Shown here: one piece after another, positions 11,885 to 22,235 of the stretch
Position numbering within the stretch: position 1 is the first letter of the stretch
Layout: the number at the start of each line of letters is the position of its first letter
NCBI GenBank assembly: GCA_028571685.1
Contig: CM053141.1
Location: 77,981,833 to 78,045,832, forward strand
DNA: 64,000 nucleotides
DNA from: Heterohyrax brucei
Taxonomy: Eukaryota; Chordata; Mammalia; Hyracoidea; Procaviidae
Reading direction: 5' to 3'
The notes under the pieces: generated by a model
Told to the model about the DNA's origin: nothing
What the model saw: the letters and a program-made list of their open reading frames with translations, nothing else
Database searches by the model: none
Translations under genes and position numbers: made by a program

Positions 11885-12345
11885 ATCTGTTAGTTTGTCT
11901 ACTGTGGTAGCTTACACGTGGCTGTGATGCTGGAAGTTATGCCACCAGGATTGCAAATGTCAGCAAGGTCACCTATACTGGACAGGTTTCAGTGGAGCTG
12001 CCAGACTGACTGGGAAGGAGCTGGCAATCTCATTCCCCCCAAAAAACTGGCCAGTGAAAACCTCATGAATAGCAGTGGAACATTATTTGATATGGTGTCA
12101 GAAGATAATGAGCCCCTCAGGTTGGAAGGCACTCAAAATACAAGTGGGAAAGAGTTGATTCGTCAAGTCAAAAAGTATGTATCAGTGTTGTATCCTTTCA
12201 CCATACCTATTCAGTCTGTGTACCAAGCAAATAATCTATGAATACGAATTGCATGAAGAAGAATGTGACATCAAGATCAGAAGAAGGCTCGTTCATCAGC
12301 AACTGCAATATGCCGTCAGTCTCCCTCAGGTCAGATTCCTCCATC
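11885..12345 (+). mobile_element. Internally deleted RTE element: 5' leader joined to reverse-transcriptase segment
   Basis: 11890-12165 matches the leader of the afrotherian RTE as I know it ('ttgtctactgtggtagctta', 'gaatagcagtggaacattat', 'ggttggaaggcactcaaaat'). From about 12165 it jumps to the late RT region ('tatcctttcaccatacctat', 'gacatcaagatcagaagaag'). Most of the ORF is absent. Confidence 0.7.
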
Positions 12346-12820
12346 ATCATAGTGACACACAGTCCATGTAGCAGACTGTGGAGGCTGGGAGGAGGGCATA
12401 GAAGAGACATTTTTAGGAGGGATAGGAGACACGCAGTTGCCAACATGACCTTAACTCCAAGGCTGGAGACTTTGGTTGGTTTTAGAAAGCTTATCTAGTA
12501 AGTGCTTGCAATTTGTGGCATTACAGTAGCCTTTGATCAAGAAAATGTTTCCAAATGAAACAGAACTTTTTTTTTTAAAGCATCTTGGAACTTGTTCTGC
12601 ATCAGTAGATCAATTAAATATCAAACTATGTGAATGATGTTATCAATAGGTCTTTTAGGTGAGCCAGTCAGTTTGCCCTTAACTAGTAACCTAAATGTTG
12701 GAGTGGCAAACTCACCCAGAGGCACTGCGGAAGAAAGGCCTGGTAGTCTGCTTTCGTTAAAAATTACAGCAAACAACAAAAAAAAGACTATGGAGCAATT
12801 AGCCCTATTTCGTAACACGT
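12346..12820. other. Unrecognised intergenic DNA
   Basis: No feature supported. Confidence 0.4.
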
Positions 12821-12821
12821 G

Positions 12822-12992
12822 GGAAACCCTGGTGGCCTAGTAAGTGCTGTGTCTGCTAACTCCAAAAGCTCAGCAGTTTAAATCCACCAGGCAGTTCTTC
12901 TAAACTCCATGGGGGCATTTCTATTCTGTTCTGTAGGGACTCTGTGAATCAGAATTGACTCGACTGCAGTGGATTCTGTTTGGGTGTAACAC
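12822..12992 (+). repeat. AfroSINE, sense
   Basis: 'gggaaaccctggtggcctag' to 'cagtggattctgtttggg'. Confidence 0.85.
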
Positions 12993-13059
12993 GCAAGTGG
13001 CCATCAATGTTCTGGATAGCAATCAGTAGAGAAAAGGTGGAGAATGGGTCAGCATTCCA

Positions 13060-13945
13060 CCAGGTGGCGCGATTTAATAAAGACGATAGCGAGAGGGATG
13101 CTTGTTTAGCTAATCTGAGCAGAAACGCTGGCGATAGTGAGAGGGATGCTTCTCTTAAACTAATAGGGGAGAAACGCTGGCCAGAGTCGGTTTAACTCCA
13201 AACCCTCTTGCGGTAACAGAATGCACAAATATTTTAGGGTTGTTATGGGTGCGTTGTGAGACCAGAAGAATGTCCGAGGGAAAATCCACATCCGATGTCA
13301 GGAATTGCCCCCTTGAGTAGAATTGTCATGAGGGATTCCTGGTGACCCTGGAGTCTTGGTTTGGGTTTAAGGATACCTGGGGGATTGAGGCAGACAAGAG
13401 TACCTCCATCCAGCTCATGTGATTGTCTGAGAGGTTGAGGTGGCCAAGCTTACCCTTTCTAGGGGGTTGTGTTCACCCTAAGGGAGGTAATACTCTGTCA
13501 AGCTCATGTAGATTGTCTGGAAGATTGAGGCTGGAAGATCGAGGCTGCCGAGAGTAATCCGTTCTCTTAGAGGTTTAAGTGCTTCTTGTGTATTTATGTG
13601 TCTTGTATGTCTTGTCCAGACTGCCATCAAGTCGCAATATTTCTGGTCTGAATTCTTTGAGACTGACAACTGGTTACTCTGGTCAGTAGAAATTTTTCTT
13701 GTCCATATGCTTTGCAGACGTGGCTGTGGCAACATGCTTTTTCCCACTCTTGCCTAGTCTGTAATAGTGTCTAGACTTGGGCAAACATCGCTGTGATATC
13801 ATGCTTGTCTGCTTCCCACTCTTTGTTTACCAGCACACAATAAATGTCTTCCGTCTCATCTAACAAAGATTGGGTGTTTGTGGCAGGCGGCACAAACTCT
13901 GCTTAATCTTGCGGTAACACTTCCGTAGCTAGGGAAACGCTATGC
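13060..13945 (+). mobile_element. Endogenous-retrovirus-like leader and LTR fragment
   Basis: 13310-13700 shares a run of motifs with 18826-19290 ('gagtagaattgtcatgaggg', 'ttgtatgtcttgtccagact', 'gactgacaactggtt'), so both derive from one ERV-like leader. 13850-13945 ('tgtttgtggcaggcggcaca') matches the LTR end also seen at 15470 and 18450. Non-coding and decayed. Includes a tandem duplication at 13083-13178. Confidence 0.6.
13083..13178 (+). repeat. Approximately 48-bp tandem duplication
   Basis: Two adjacent copies each run from 'cgatag(c/t)gagagggatgct' to 'gagaaacgctgg' (about 13083-13130 and 13131-13178), with differences in the middle. Confidence 0.75.
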
Positions 13946-14255
13946 AGCAGTTCTAGTCTGTCCTACAGGAGCGACATGAGTTAGAATTTGCTCAAAGGCA
14001 GACAAAAACTAGTGGGTCCTCCTCTATTATAGATGCTGGAAACTACATTTCCCAGAATCCATTGCTGCCAGGATTCTCTCTTCTATCATTTTCCACGCAA
14101 TAGATAAGGCTACCTGAGACCTCAGGAGAAAAACAGTGGGATTTGCTTCCATAAAAAATGACAAACAGCCAAGAAAACACTGTGAGACAGTTCTACTATG
14201 TCATATGGGGTTGGTGTGAGTTAGAATAGACTCGACATCACCTAACAACTGCAAC
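13930..14255 (+). repeat. Two partial AfroSINE tails
   Basis: 13932-14010 ('gcagcagttctagtctgtcc') and 14150-14255 ('acagttctactatgtcatat', 'gactcgacatcacctaacaa') are 3' halves of SINE/RTE tails, separated by unique DNA. Confidence 0.65.
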
Positions 14256-14790
14256 ATGAGATCTGAATTCAGAAGTGAGTGAAGTAGGTACAGAGACAAG
14301 ACGTTGAATTATTTCATCTGCTGTTGTCTTTGAACCTGAATTGGTGTGATTTCGGAGTCAGCAGCTACGACAGAGGCTTCTCCACCCAGCATGCAACTTC
14401 CCAATTATCAGAAGCAGCGGTTCTTTAATTTCAGCGACGAGGTCAAGTTCTTAGCCACCATGGGGATTCTAGGAGCTACTTGATACCTGTAGTTCATTTC
14501 TGCTAAATCTGGATGCTGTACATCCTGTTCTTTGCAAATAAAACTTGATTGACCGTTCCATTATCTACCAACAATCTTGAGCTAAAAACCTAATTTTTTT
14601 TCTAAATTCCTCTGGCCCCCTGATTCCTCGTGACTAATTGGACTACAAACATTGCCCAGATAAATTAATTCCTGTAAAAGCACTCCACCTCGGGCAAAAA
14701 TAGGCTTCACTGGTTCTCATTCTGTTCCCTATTTTGCCAATAATGCCAGGCTGTGAGAGAAGAGAAAGCTGAGTGGCTTCAAGGAACTGA
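14256..14790. other. Intergenic DNA, possibly LTR-derived
   Basis: Contains an AATAAA (about 14538) after a pyrimidine-rich stretch, which hints at an old LTR. No gene. Confidence 0.3.
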
Positions 14791-14799
14791 AAGATCAGT

Positions 14800-15545
14800 G
14801 TGCCTGACACAGGTTAATCCGGGAGGTAATCCACATCAGAGAAGTGGGTAGGCAAAAGATTCTGCCACACCCTGAGACAGGAAAATGGAACAGTGGGACT
14901 GGCTTAAACCAAACATAGTGTGAAGCGTCAGAGATGTGATAATAACCATCTGAAACAAAGCAACCCTGTCGTGACTTTGCTGGATCCCTGATAGGTAAAA
15001 TAAGTTACTTAGAGTAGCTAACCAGTGTTCTTGAGATGTTTTTGCAGAAGCTGGCCAGCTAGAAACACTTTGCAGAGCATGAATAAAGAGAAATCCTTGA
15101 CAGCTATACGACTTCCCACTGGGAGCACCTGGGAACTCTAGTCCGGTCTGGGGATTTGAACAGCAAGTAAGTACAACAACCCATAATAAGTCCTGCTCCA
15201 GGTCCCAGAAACCTATGCTGCACAATCCATCTTGATGCCTAGCTGTGCATGCAACCTTATTACCCTGTTCTCACCCACTTCTTTAAAAACTACACCCCTT
15301 TCTCAGAAAACTCTTGAATAATCATAACTGCCTGCTTACCCTTGAAACTATAAAGCCTACAATCTCATCCTCAGAGGGGAGGCTGACTTTGGAGGAAAAT
15401 ATTCAGCCTGTCTCCTTGTGTATCGATGCATAACAAAATCTCTTGCTTCTCGTCTCTCCCCTGTCTCAGGGATTGGCTGTTTGCAGCAGGCAGCACAAAC
15501 CCTACTTAGGTTTGCGGCAACAACCCTGCAAATTCTGTTAAACAT
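14800..15545 (+). mobile_element. ERV LTR-like sequence
   Basis: The end of this block ('gcttctcgtctctcccctgt', 'gtttgcagcaggcagcacaa', 'ttgcggcaacaa') matches the LTR-like ends at 13850-13945 and 18400-18495. Left limit uncertain. It is a non-coding old copy. Confidence 0.55.
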
Positions 15546-15779
15546 GTTTTATTTTGTCTTAAGGATAATGAGAAACCAATTTAAACAAGGAAGTGAGATG
15601 TCTCATTTACATATTAAAAAGACGACTTATGCAGCTGTGCGAAGAATGGTTGTGGGGGGTGTAATTAGGAAGTGAAGTGACCTTTCCAGACAAATACTGA
15701 AAGTTCTACCTCATTCTTTTATAATTGCTGAGTAAAAATGACAGGAGGTCTGGGATAGAAATCCTATTTAACACCAACA

Positions 15780-16256
15780 ACAAAACAATGAAAAGTCTAG
15801 GAACTTTCCTAAGCAGAAATGAGAAAGCCCCTATGTAAAGAAGACTTTGAGACCTGGGTAACAAGTGTAAAATCCTTTCATGAGTGAAAAGAAAGTATTT
15901 ATTTCTAAGTGGCAAGATTTCATATTGCCAAGATGTCGGTTCTCTTCAAATTAATCTTCAAAGTCAATGCATTTCCAAGCAAAATTCAACAATAATTTTG
16001 GAAGTTGACAAATCAAGTCCTTAAGTTCATTTGAAACAAAAAATTTTAAATTTTAAAAAGTTTAAAATTTAAAAATTTTAAAAATGCCAAGAAAGTTTAG
16101 AAGTATGAACACTATGTCTGTGCCTGTGTCCTTCCAGATACCAAAGCATAGTTCAAAATGATACTGTTTTAAATTAAGTAACATTGGCAGCATACAAATT
16201 GGCCCAGGAATAAATATCTAAACTAATAGAACAGAATAAAGTGCCCTAAGCAGAAC
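15780..16256 (+). mobile_element. L1 ORF2 remnant
   Basis: Sense L1 ORF2-like stretch ('gatgtcggttctcttcaaat', 'caatgcatttccaagcaaaa', 'gcatacaaattggcccagga'). It ends where the mariner at 16259 is inserted. Includes a palindromic AT-rich patch of AAATTTTA units at about 16036-16085. Confidence 0.7.
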
Positions 16257-16420
16257 TACGAAGTCTGACAATTAAGGTCGTTAACTTACCACCATGCACT
16301 TACATTGGTAGCACTGTACAAACAACTTAGTAAGGTTTCATAACCTTGGTATATCAATGCCTCACAGCAGTGTTTGTGTCGACATGTGGCGGTGTCTTCC
16401 TGAGTGGCATTTGGTGGTAA

Positions 16421-16826
16421 ATGTAAGAATCTAACACAGATCGCTTAGGTTATTAAGCTGAATTCCATCCTCTGCCTCAATTATCACCCTCAGACCGGAT
16501 TAGCAGGAGTGCATTCCTCTCCCTATCTCTGAGGAAGTAAAATTGATTAAGACCTCAGAGAGAGAAAATGAAATTTTGGGTAATTTGCACCGTTTGATAA
16601 GACTTAATGAAACCTTATGATGTAATGACTCTGTGACTCCTGAATATTGCTCTGTGACAAACACCTACCCCTTTGAATTCTGGCTATAACCCCCCCGGGA
16701 ATGTAAGCCAAACGGGACACTTTTTTGGAAAAGCTATTTTTGATGTCCCTCAGATTTGCTGGTATATCTGCAAATAAAATATTTCTTGAACCCCATGCTG
16801 TCTCAGCTTGCTTTAGTTCAGCAGCA
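16421..16826 (+). mobile_element. LTR-like insertion within the mariner
   Basis: About 400 bp that does not belong in the mariner leader. It begins TGTAAGAATC, has AATAAA at about 16772-16779 ('gcaaataaaatatttcttga') and ends near TTCAGCA, the layout of a solo LTR. I could not see a convincing target duplication. Confidence 0.5.
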
Positions 16827-16859
16827 CTTCCATTATTGTTGCACATTTTTGTGTGCAAT

Positions 16860-17815
16860 CATGAAAACGTCGGAGCATAAATTACAGCATTTAACAAACC
16901 TTAAATTTCTTGTTAACCTTGTCAAGGGTAGAAGTGATCTCAGGGATGTATTAGTTCAAGTTTATGAGGATAATGCCATGAAGAAAGTAGCAGTACACAA
17001 ACGAATTAAATGGAAAATGTCACTGATGAAGAGCGCTCGGGGCAGCCATTAATGAGCAAAATTGACAAAAACGTTGTAAAAATCCCTCAAACTGTATATC
17101 AAAATTGTCTGCTGACTGTGAGAAGCATAGCAGATCAAGTAAACATTGACCGAGAAACAGTTTGGGAAATCTTAGCTGAAAACCTTGGCATGAGAAAGAT
17201 GTGGGCAAAAATGGTCCCAAAGGAGCTCACCAATGAATGAAAGCAAAGGAGACTTCACGTTTGCCAAGACCTTTTGGAGAGACGAGACAATGTTTTGGGC
17301 CATGTTTTCACTGGTGATGAAACATGGGTGTACCAAAATGACCTTGAAACAGTGTCAAAATGCACAATGGAAGTCAGCCAATTCACCACCACCAAAAAAA
17401 TTCCATCAGTCCAAATTAAGAGTCAAAATGATGTTGCTAACATTTTTTGATATCAGAGGAATTGTTCATTATGAACTTGTACCAACTGAATAAACAGTTA
17501 ACCAATTTTACTGTTTGGAAGGGCTGAAAAGACTGCATGACAAAGTTAGACCCAAACAACCTGAAAATTTCACCAGCAACTCAGGGCTCTTGCATCATGA
17601 TAATGCACCAGCTCACAAGGCACTGTCTGTAATGGAGATTTTAGCCAGTAAACACCTGTACTGGAACACCCTCCTTACTGATCTGGCCCCCAGTAACTTT
17701 TTTGTTTACCTGAAGATAAAGGAAACAGTGAAAGGAAGGCATTTTGACGACATTCAGGACATCAAGCATAATACAATGATGGCTCTGATGGCCATTCCAG
17801 AAAAAGAGTTCTAAA
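16860..17815 (+). pseudogene. Mariner transposase pseudogene
   Basis: The open segments 16861-17052, 17010-17240, 17233-17493 and 17515-17814 overlap or abut in different frames. They form one decayed transposase with at least three frame changes and an in-frame stop at about 17491. N-terminal helix-turn-helix-like, TGDETW and HHDNAPAH catalytic regions are recognisable. Confidence 0.85.
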
Positions 17816-17962
17816 ATTGCACTGAAGAGTAGACTGGATGCTGGTGTCGGTGCATAGCTTCCCAAGGAGAGTACTTCAGAGATGACTGTAGTGATATTCA
17901 GCAATGAGGTGGGTAGCAGTTTCTCTACGATTAATTCACGAACTTAATTGTCAGACCTCATA

Positions 17963-18178
17963 TGCATTTTTGGAATAGGAGGAAACAAAATAAGTGACTA
18001 CATCTTGAGCATAACCTGCACCATTTTGTTTATTAATTCTGTCTGCAAACAGGAATCCATTGTCTCCTTCAGTTTCTTTCAAGGTTCAGGACTAATCTAT
18101 GTGCTCTCAAGGATTGTGGAAAAACAAGTGATAATACTCTAAAAACCTTAAAAAAAAAAAAAAGTACTCTGCCTTGTG
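17963..18178. other. Unrecognised intergenic DNA with poly(A) run
   Basis: A poly(A) run at about 18150-18163 may mark the end of an unidentified retroposon. Confidence 0.3.
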
Positions 18179-18179
18179 A

Positions 18180-19500
18180 CTAGCAATTTGTGTGATGTCC
18201 AGACCACCCACAGGTCCAAACAACCAATTAGTATATCAACACATCTGGAAGGAGACTACTGTGACCACTCAGAGTAAAATTAACCTTCTACAAATCCCTA
18301 GGACTCAAAACCTTATTCTCTTTTTCTGTAAAACCTTCAGCTAGTCTTAATTTGGGGAGGCAGATTACGGGGGAATGATCCCCTCTCCGTCCCTGCCGAC
18401 AGGTATGCAATAAACCTCTTCTTATCTCACCCCTGCCTCAAATCTTGGTTGCTGGCGGCAGACAGCATGAACTCTGCTTAGTTTTCTGGTACTAAATTCG
18501 GCACCCCAAGTGGGACCTTGCTATTTGTGATTTGGGGTCCCTGTAGCTAACCTGGCCTTCTCTTCAGCTCTGTAGCAGACGGCTGGTGCTGGAGACCCTT
18601 GTGTCTTCAAAAGGGTCTCTTCAAATTGAACTGTCAAGAAGGTCCAGGTCTGGCCCTGGCATAACCAGTTTCCAATGTACCACAAAAGAGGTGATGTACT
18701 TAAGCAGGAATTTGGATGGGATCCCCAAGTCCACAGTTCTTTCCCTAGGTGCTGCAGAGCCAGGGTGGATAGGGTTAGAGAGCCTTTGTTTGGGGGCAAG
18801 TGGAGCCCCAGATGACCAGTCCTGTGAGTAGAATTGTCATGAAGGACTCCTAGTGGCTCTTGGTTTTGGCCTAAAGGTATCTGGGAGATTAAGGCAGCCC
18901 AAAGTACTTCTGTCAAGCTCATGCAATTGTCCAGGAGACTGAGGTAGCCAAGCTCATCGTTTGTGGAGGATTCAAGTCCACCCCAGGAGGAGATTGAAGT
19001 GACCAAGAGTACTCTGCCAATCTAATACGACTGTCTGGGAGAATGGAGTCATCAAAAGTGCTGAGGTCACCAAGAATACTCTGTTAAGCTAATGTGATTA
19101 TATGTGAGATTGAATCTGCCAAGCACACTCCGTTCCTGCAGACATTTATGTTTCTTGCGTGTCTATGTGTCTTGTATGTCTTGTCCAGACTTCAGTCTTG
19201 TTTTCACTGGTGTAGGCATTACTTGTATCAGAACCTCCCTAACATGGTCTAATTTTAGAGTATTTCTGGTTTAAATTTATTTGAGATTGACAACTGGTTC
19301 TACAAGTAGGAGAAAAATCTTTCATGCCCCAAATGTCCCTAGTCAGTGTGGGGAGAGTTTTGGCTGGGCTAATCAATATTGAGAAGAAAGCAGAATTTCA
19401 AGTATATGGAGAAATAAGCTGTCACTGGGATGAAAAGACTAATATACAGCCTTTAGTTGAAGATCCCATAAAAGAAAAAAAAAAAAAAAAGATAGTTTGG
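18180..19500 (+). mobile_element. ERV fragment: LTR, primer-binding-like site and leader
   Basis: About 18180-18495 is LTR-like: AATAAA at 18408, and the end 'ggttgctggcggcagacagc' is shared with two other loci in the window. 18498-18517 (TCGGCACCCCAAGTGGGACC) sits where a primer-binding site would be. A non-coding leader homologous to 13310-13700 follows. 19324 onwards may be the decayed start of gag, but no domain can be claimed. Confidence 0.6.
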
Positions 19501-19539
19501 TCTTTAAGTAAAAGTAGCAGGTCTAGAATAGAAGAACCA

Positions 19540-19708
19540 AAACCCAAACCAAACCCATTGTGGTCGAGTAGGGTCTAACTTGTAGCAACCCTAGAGGTCA
19601 AAGCATAAATGCTCCATAGAGTTTCCAAGGAGTGCCTGGCAGATTTGAACTGTGGCCTCTTGCTTAGCAGACACAGCACTTAACTCACTATACCACCAGG
19701 GTTTCCAG
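19540..19708 (-). repeat. AfroSINE, antisense
   Basis: 'aaacccaaaccaaacccatt' to 'ctataccaccagggtttcc'. Confidence 0.9.
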
Positions 19709-19807
19709 AACATTAGAAGGAAAGAAATTACTTATCTTCTGCATTTCAAAACGCATAGGTGAATTTAAACATACGTAAATAATTTGGAAGGACCTAATCT
19801 TGTCTTT

Positions 19808-19970
19808 GGAAACTCTGGTGGCTTAATGATTAAGTGCTACAGCTGCTAACCAAAAGGCTGGGGGTTCAAATCTGCCAGGTACTCCTTGGAAGCTCTATGG
19901 GACAGTTCTCCTCTGTCCTCAGGGTCGCTATGAGTCAGAATTGACTCCATGGCAATGGGTTCGTATATAC
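19808..19970 (+). repeat. AfroSINE, sense
   Basis: 'ggaaactctggtggcttaat' to 'ccatggcaatgggttcg'. Well preserved. Confidence 0.9.
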
Positions 19971-19979
19971 TGGTGTTAA

Positions 19980-20150
19980 GATACAATGCTGACTTGGGCA
20001 GACAGGGCTGTGGCAGAATATTTGCCCATTTTCCCATTCTTGCCTCGTCTGTAATATTCCATGGACTCAGACAGATATACGTGTAATACCATGTTTGTCC
20101 ATTTCCTACTTTTGCTTCCTGAACGTACGCCAAAAAGTGTTCTTTTCACT
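19980..20150 (+). mobile_element. ERV LTR-like scrap
   Basis: 'cattcttgcctcgtctgtaa' and 'ccatgtttgtccatttccta' parallel 13745-13830 ('actcttgcctagtctgtaat', 'tcatgcttgtctgcttccca'). Confidence 0.5.
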
Positions 20151-20289
20151 TGACTAAACTTTGTGATGTTTTCATCCTACAACACTTTTCATCTGTGGAA
20201 AAAAAGAGTCTTCCCTCCGCTTTCTGGTCATACCGCCTCCGTCTATTCCTAGACCAGCTATTTTATCTCCAAATATTACATAGAAACCC

Positions 20290-20635
20290 TGAGGGTACGG
20301 CCTCCGGATATCCTTTTAACTCAGTACTGAAATCATTCTTGAGGTTCACCCTTCAGCCAAAGATTAGACAGCTCTACTAAAGAAATAATAACACATATAA
20401 CTCAACCTCATATATGAGACTAAATCAGCACACCAGCTCAGAGGCAAAGGAGAAAAGGCAAAAAAGGGAGAGCAAAGCTGGAGGAAAAGAAATGGGAAAG
20501 CCAGAGCTGAGAAGGAAAGACTGCTGATACATTGTTGAGTTGGTAACCAGTGTGGAAAAAAAAAAAAAATCATGTATTAATTGTTTAATGAGAAACTGTC
20601 TCTGTAAACTTTCACCAAAATGACAAATAAAAAGG
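20290..20635 (+). mobile_element. L1 3' end (3' UTR), truncated
   Basis: 'ccttttaactcagtactgaa' and 'agccaaagattagacagctc' match the 3' end of the L1 copy at 55700-55990. Ends with an A-rich 'caaataaaaagg'. Confidence 0.75.
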
Positions 20636-20639
20636 TTTG

Positions 20640-21018
20640 TATTATGAAGAAGCCTATCACAAATACAAATTTAAATTACTCTTAAGAATTCATTATGAAC
20701 AGAGATTCTTTTTCAGGTGGGAGGAGGCTAAGGTTCATATGAAGAGTTGAGTTCCTTGAGGACCCCGACACAATTTAGCAATTTTATTTGAACACTGCTT
20801 TATTAAATGGTCTTTGAACCACTCTTATTATTGTACTAATTCTGTCATTAATTAACAAATTGGTGAGTTGGTAATAGATCAGGTTTTTAACTTGCTATTG
20901 TAATATATGTACTTTGACAATGTTAATCCTTTGTTACAAATATATCCATCTTTAAACTATCTATCTGTTGGAGTTCTTTGAGGTACTTCTGCATAATTTT
21001 TAACCTCCCACCTGCTCT
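20640..21018. other. Unrecognised intergenic DNA
   Basis: AT-rich, no feature supported. Confidence 0.4.
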
Positions 21019-21019
21019 A

Positions 21020-21180
21020 CCAGAAAGGCTGGCAGCTAAGTGCTAAGTGCCTAACAGGACTTTAGCAGTGCATCCCCCAGGCATGCCCTGGAAACTCCAT
21101 GAAGCACTTGAGCTCCTCTGTCCTATCTGGTCGCTCTGAATCAGAAATGGCTAGAAGGCAGAGTTCTTGGGTTTCTTCGT
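21020..21180 (+). repeat. AfroSINE, sense, diverged
   Basis: 'ccagaaaggctggcagctaa' to 'ggctagaaggcagagttctt'. Confidence 0.7.
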
Positions 21181-21344
21181 CTTCTTATTATTTTACCAGT
21201 TCTGCCTTAAGCAGTTCTGACTGGAAGGTTCTATTTATTAAAGTTAAGTTGCTGTTAACTTGTAGATTTTATGGTCAAACAAACTCGACCACCATCTCGA
21301 CTGTGAGCAGAGGGTAGGAGAGAAAGTGGGTGTGCTAGCTGTTG

Positions 21345-21516
21345 CGGTTAGCAAAAACCAAACCTATTTTTGTCGAGTGGATTCTGACTCCTAGCAACCC
21401 TACAGGACGAGTAGAACTGACCCAAAGAACTTTCAAGAAGTGCCTGGAGGATTCCAACTGCCGACTTTTTTGGCTAGCAGCGGTAGAATTTAACCACTAC
21501 CCACACCAGGGTTCCC
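21345..21516 (-). repeat. AfroSINE, antisense
   Basis: 'gcaaaaaccaaacctatttt' to 'ctacccacaccagggttcc'. Confidence 0.85.
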
Positions 21517-21623
21517 TGATCGCAGTTAACAGAGTCCAAATGTCACACAGCATGAGCCATAAACTGATTATTGGGCTGGTGTTCCTAAGCTTTTACTTTT
21601 TAATTTGTCCATCCTATATTCGG

Positions 21624-21780
21624 GGTTGGTGCCTTGGTGGAGCAGTGGTTACGTTCACGCTGCTAACCAAAAAGGTCTGCCATTTCAGATTTACCAGCCC
21701 CTCCTTGGAGATCCAGTAGAGTTAGTTCTACTCTGTCCTTACTGGGTTGCAATGAATCCAATCCACTGGACAGGACACTA
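21624..21780 (+). repeat. AfroSINE, sense
   Basis: 'gttggtgccttggtggagca' to 'atccactggacaggacac'. Confidence 0.8.
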
Positions 21781-21797
21781 TAACAACACACCATGTT

Positions 21798-21962
21798 TGG
21801 GACTGGAGTCCTGGTCGTGCAGCGGTTAAAAACTCGGCTGGTAACCAGAAGCTCAGCAGTCAGAATCCACCAGCCGCTCCTCGGAGACCCTGTGCTGCAA
21901 GTCTCCTCTGTCCTGCAGGGTCGCTATGAGTCGCTTTCACCACAACTGGTTTGGGTTTTTTG
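21798..21962 (+). repeat. AfroSINE, sense, adjoining HEXB promoter
   Basis: 'gggactggagtcctggtcgt' to 'caactggtttgggttttttg'. It ends about 80 bp before the CpG-rich block and 270 bp before the HEXB ATG. Confidence 0.85.
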
Positions 21963-22148
21963 GTTAGTGTTCGGTACCTGTTCCTAAGTAGGAGGGTTTT
22001 TTCGAGTGCATGAGAAATCGTTCTCATTTGGGCTTGGAGGGCAGCCAGGCAGCTGTGGCGAAGCTGGGCCGCTGTCTCCAGAGAGAGCTCCGGGTGACAT
22101 CGGGGCGGGGAAACGGATTCCGGGGCGGGGCCGGGCGCGCTGTCGTTT

Positions 22149-22158
22149 GACTCGTGAC
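22149..22158 (+). promoter_or_regulatory. CLEAR-like element (TFEB/TFE3 family), imperfect
   Basis: GACTCGTGAC matches the lysosomal CLEAR consensus GTCACGTGAC at 8 of 10 positions, 78 bp before the start codon and between GC boxes. The E-box core is CTCGTG rather than CACGTG, so binding may be weak. HEXB is a known member of the TFEB-driven lysosomal network in mammals. The assignment here is inference. Confidence 0.4.
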
Positions 22159-22235
22159 TTTGGGGAGGCGGGGCGTGGCGGGAAGTCAGGTCCCACAGGC
22201 CCAAGTCACCAGACCCGGTGGAGCCGCGAGCGGCC

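Larger units (their letters stand above)
16259..17960 (+). mobile_element. Mariner (Tc1/mariner, DD34D class) element, frameshifted
   Basis: Terminal inverted repeats are visible. The left end reads CGAAGTCTGACAATTAAG and the right end, reverse-complemented, reads TGAGGTCTGACAATTAAG. Both ends are flanked by the TA duplication (16257-16258, 17961-17962). The transposase is broken over several frames (about 16860-17815), yet the catalytic motifs TGDETWV and HHDNAPAH and the LAPSNFF block are recognisable. An LTR-like insertion sits at about 16421-16826. Inactive. Confidence 0.9.

Noticed and set aside
18521-19006. 161-codon open frame on the minus strand
   Set aside because: It is antisense to an ERV leader that has a homologous non-coding copy at 13310-13700, where the frame is not preserved.
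22218-22235. Upstream GTG as HEXB start
   Set aside because: Eukaryotic initiation favours the ATG at 22236 in a good context (G at -3). The GTG extension adds no conserved residues.
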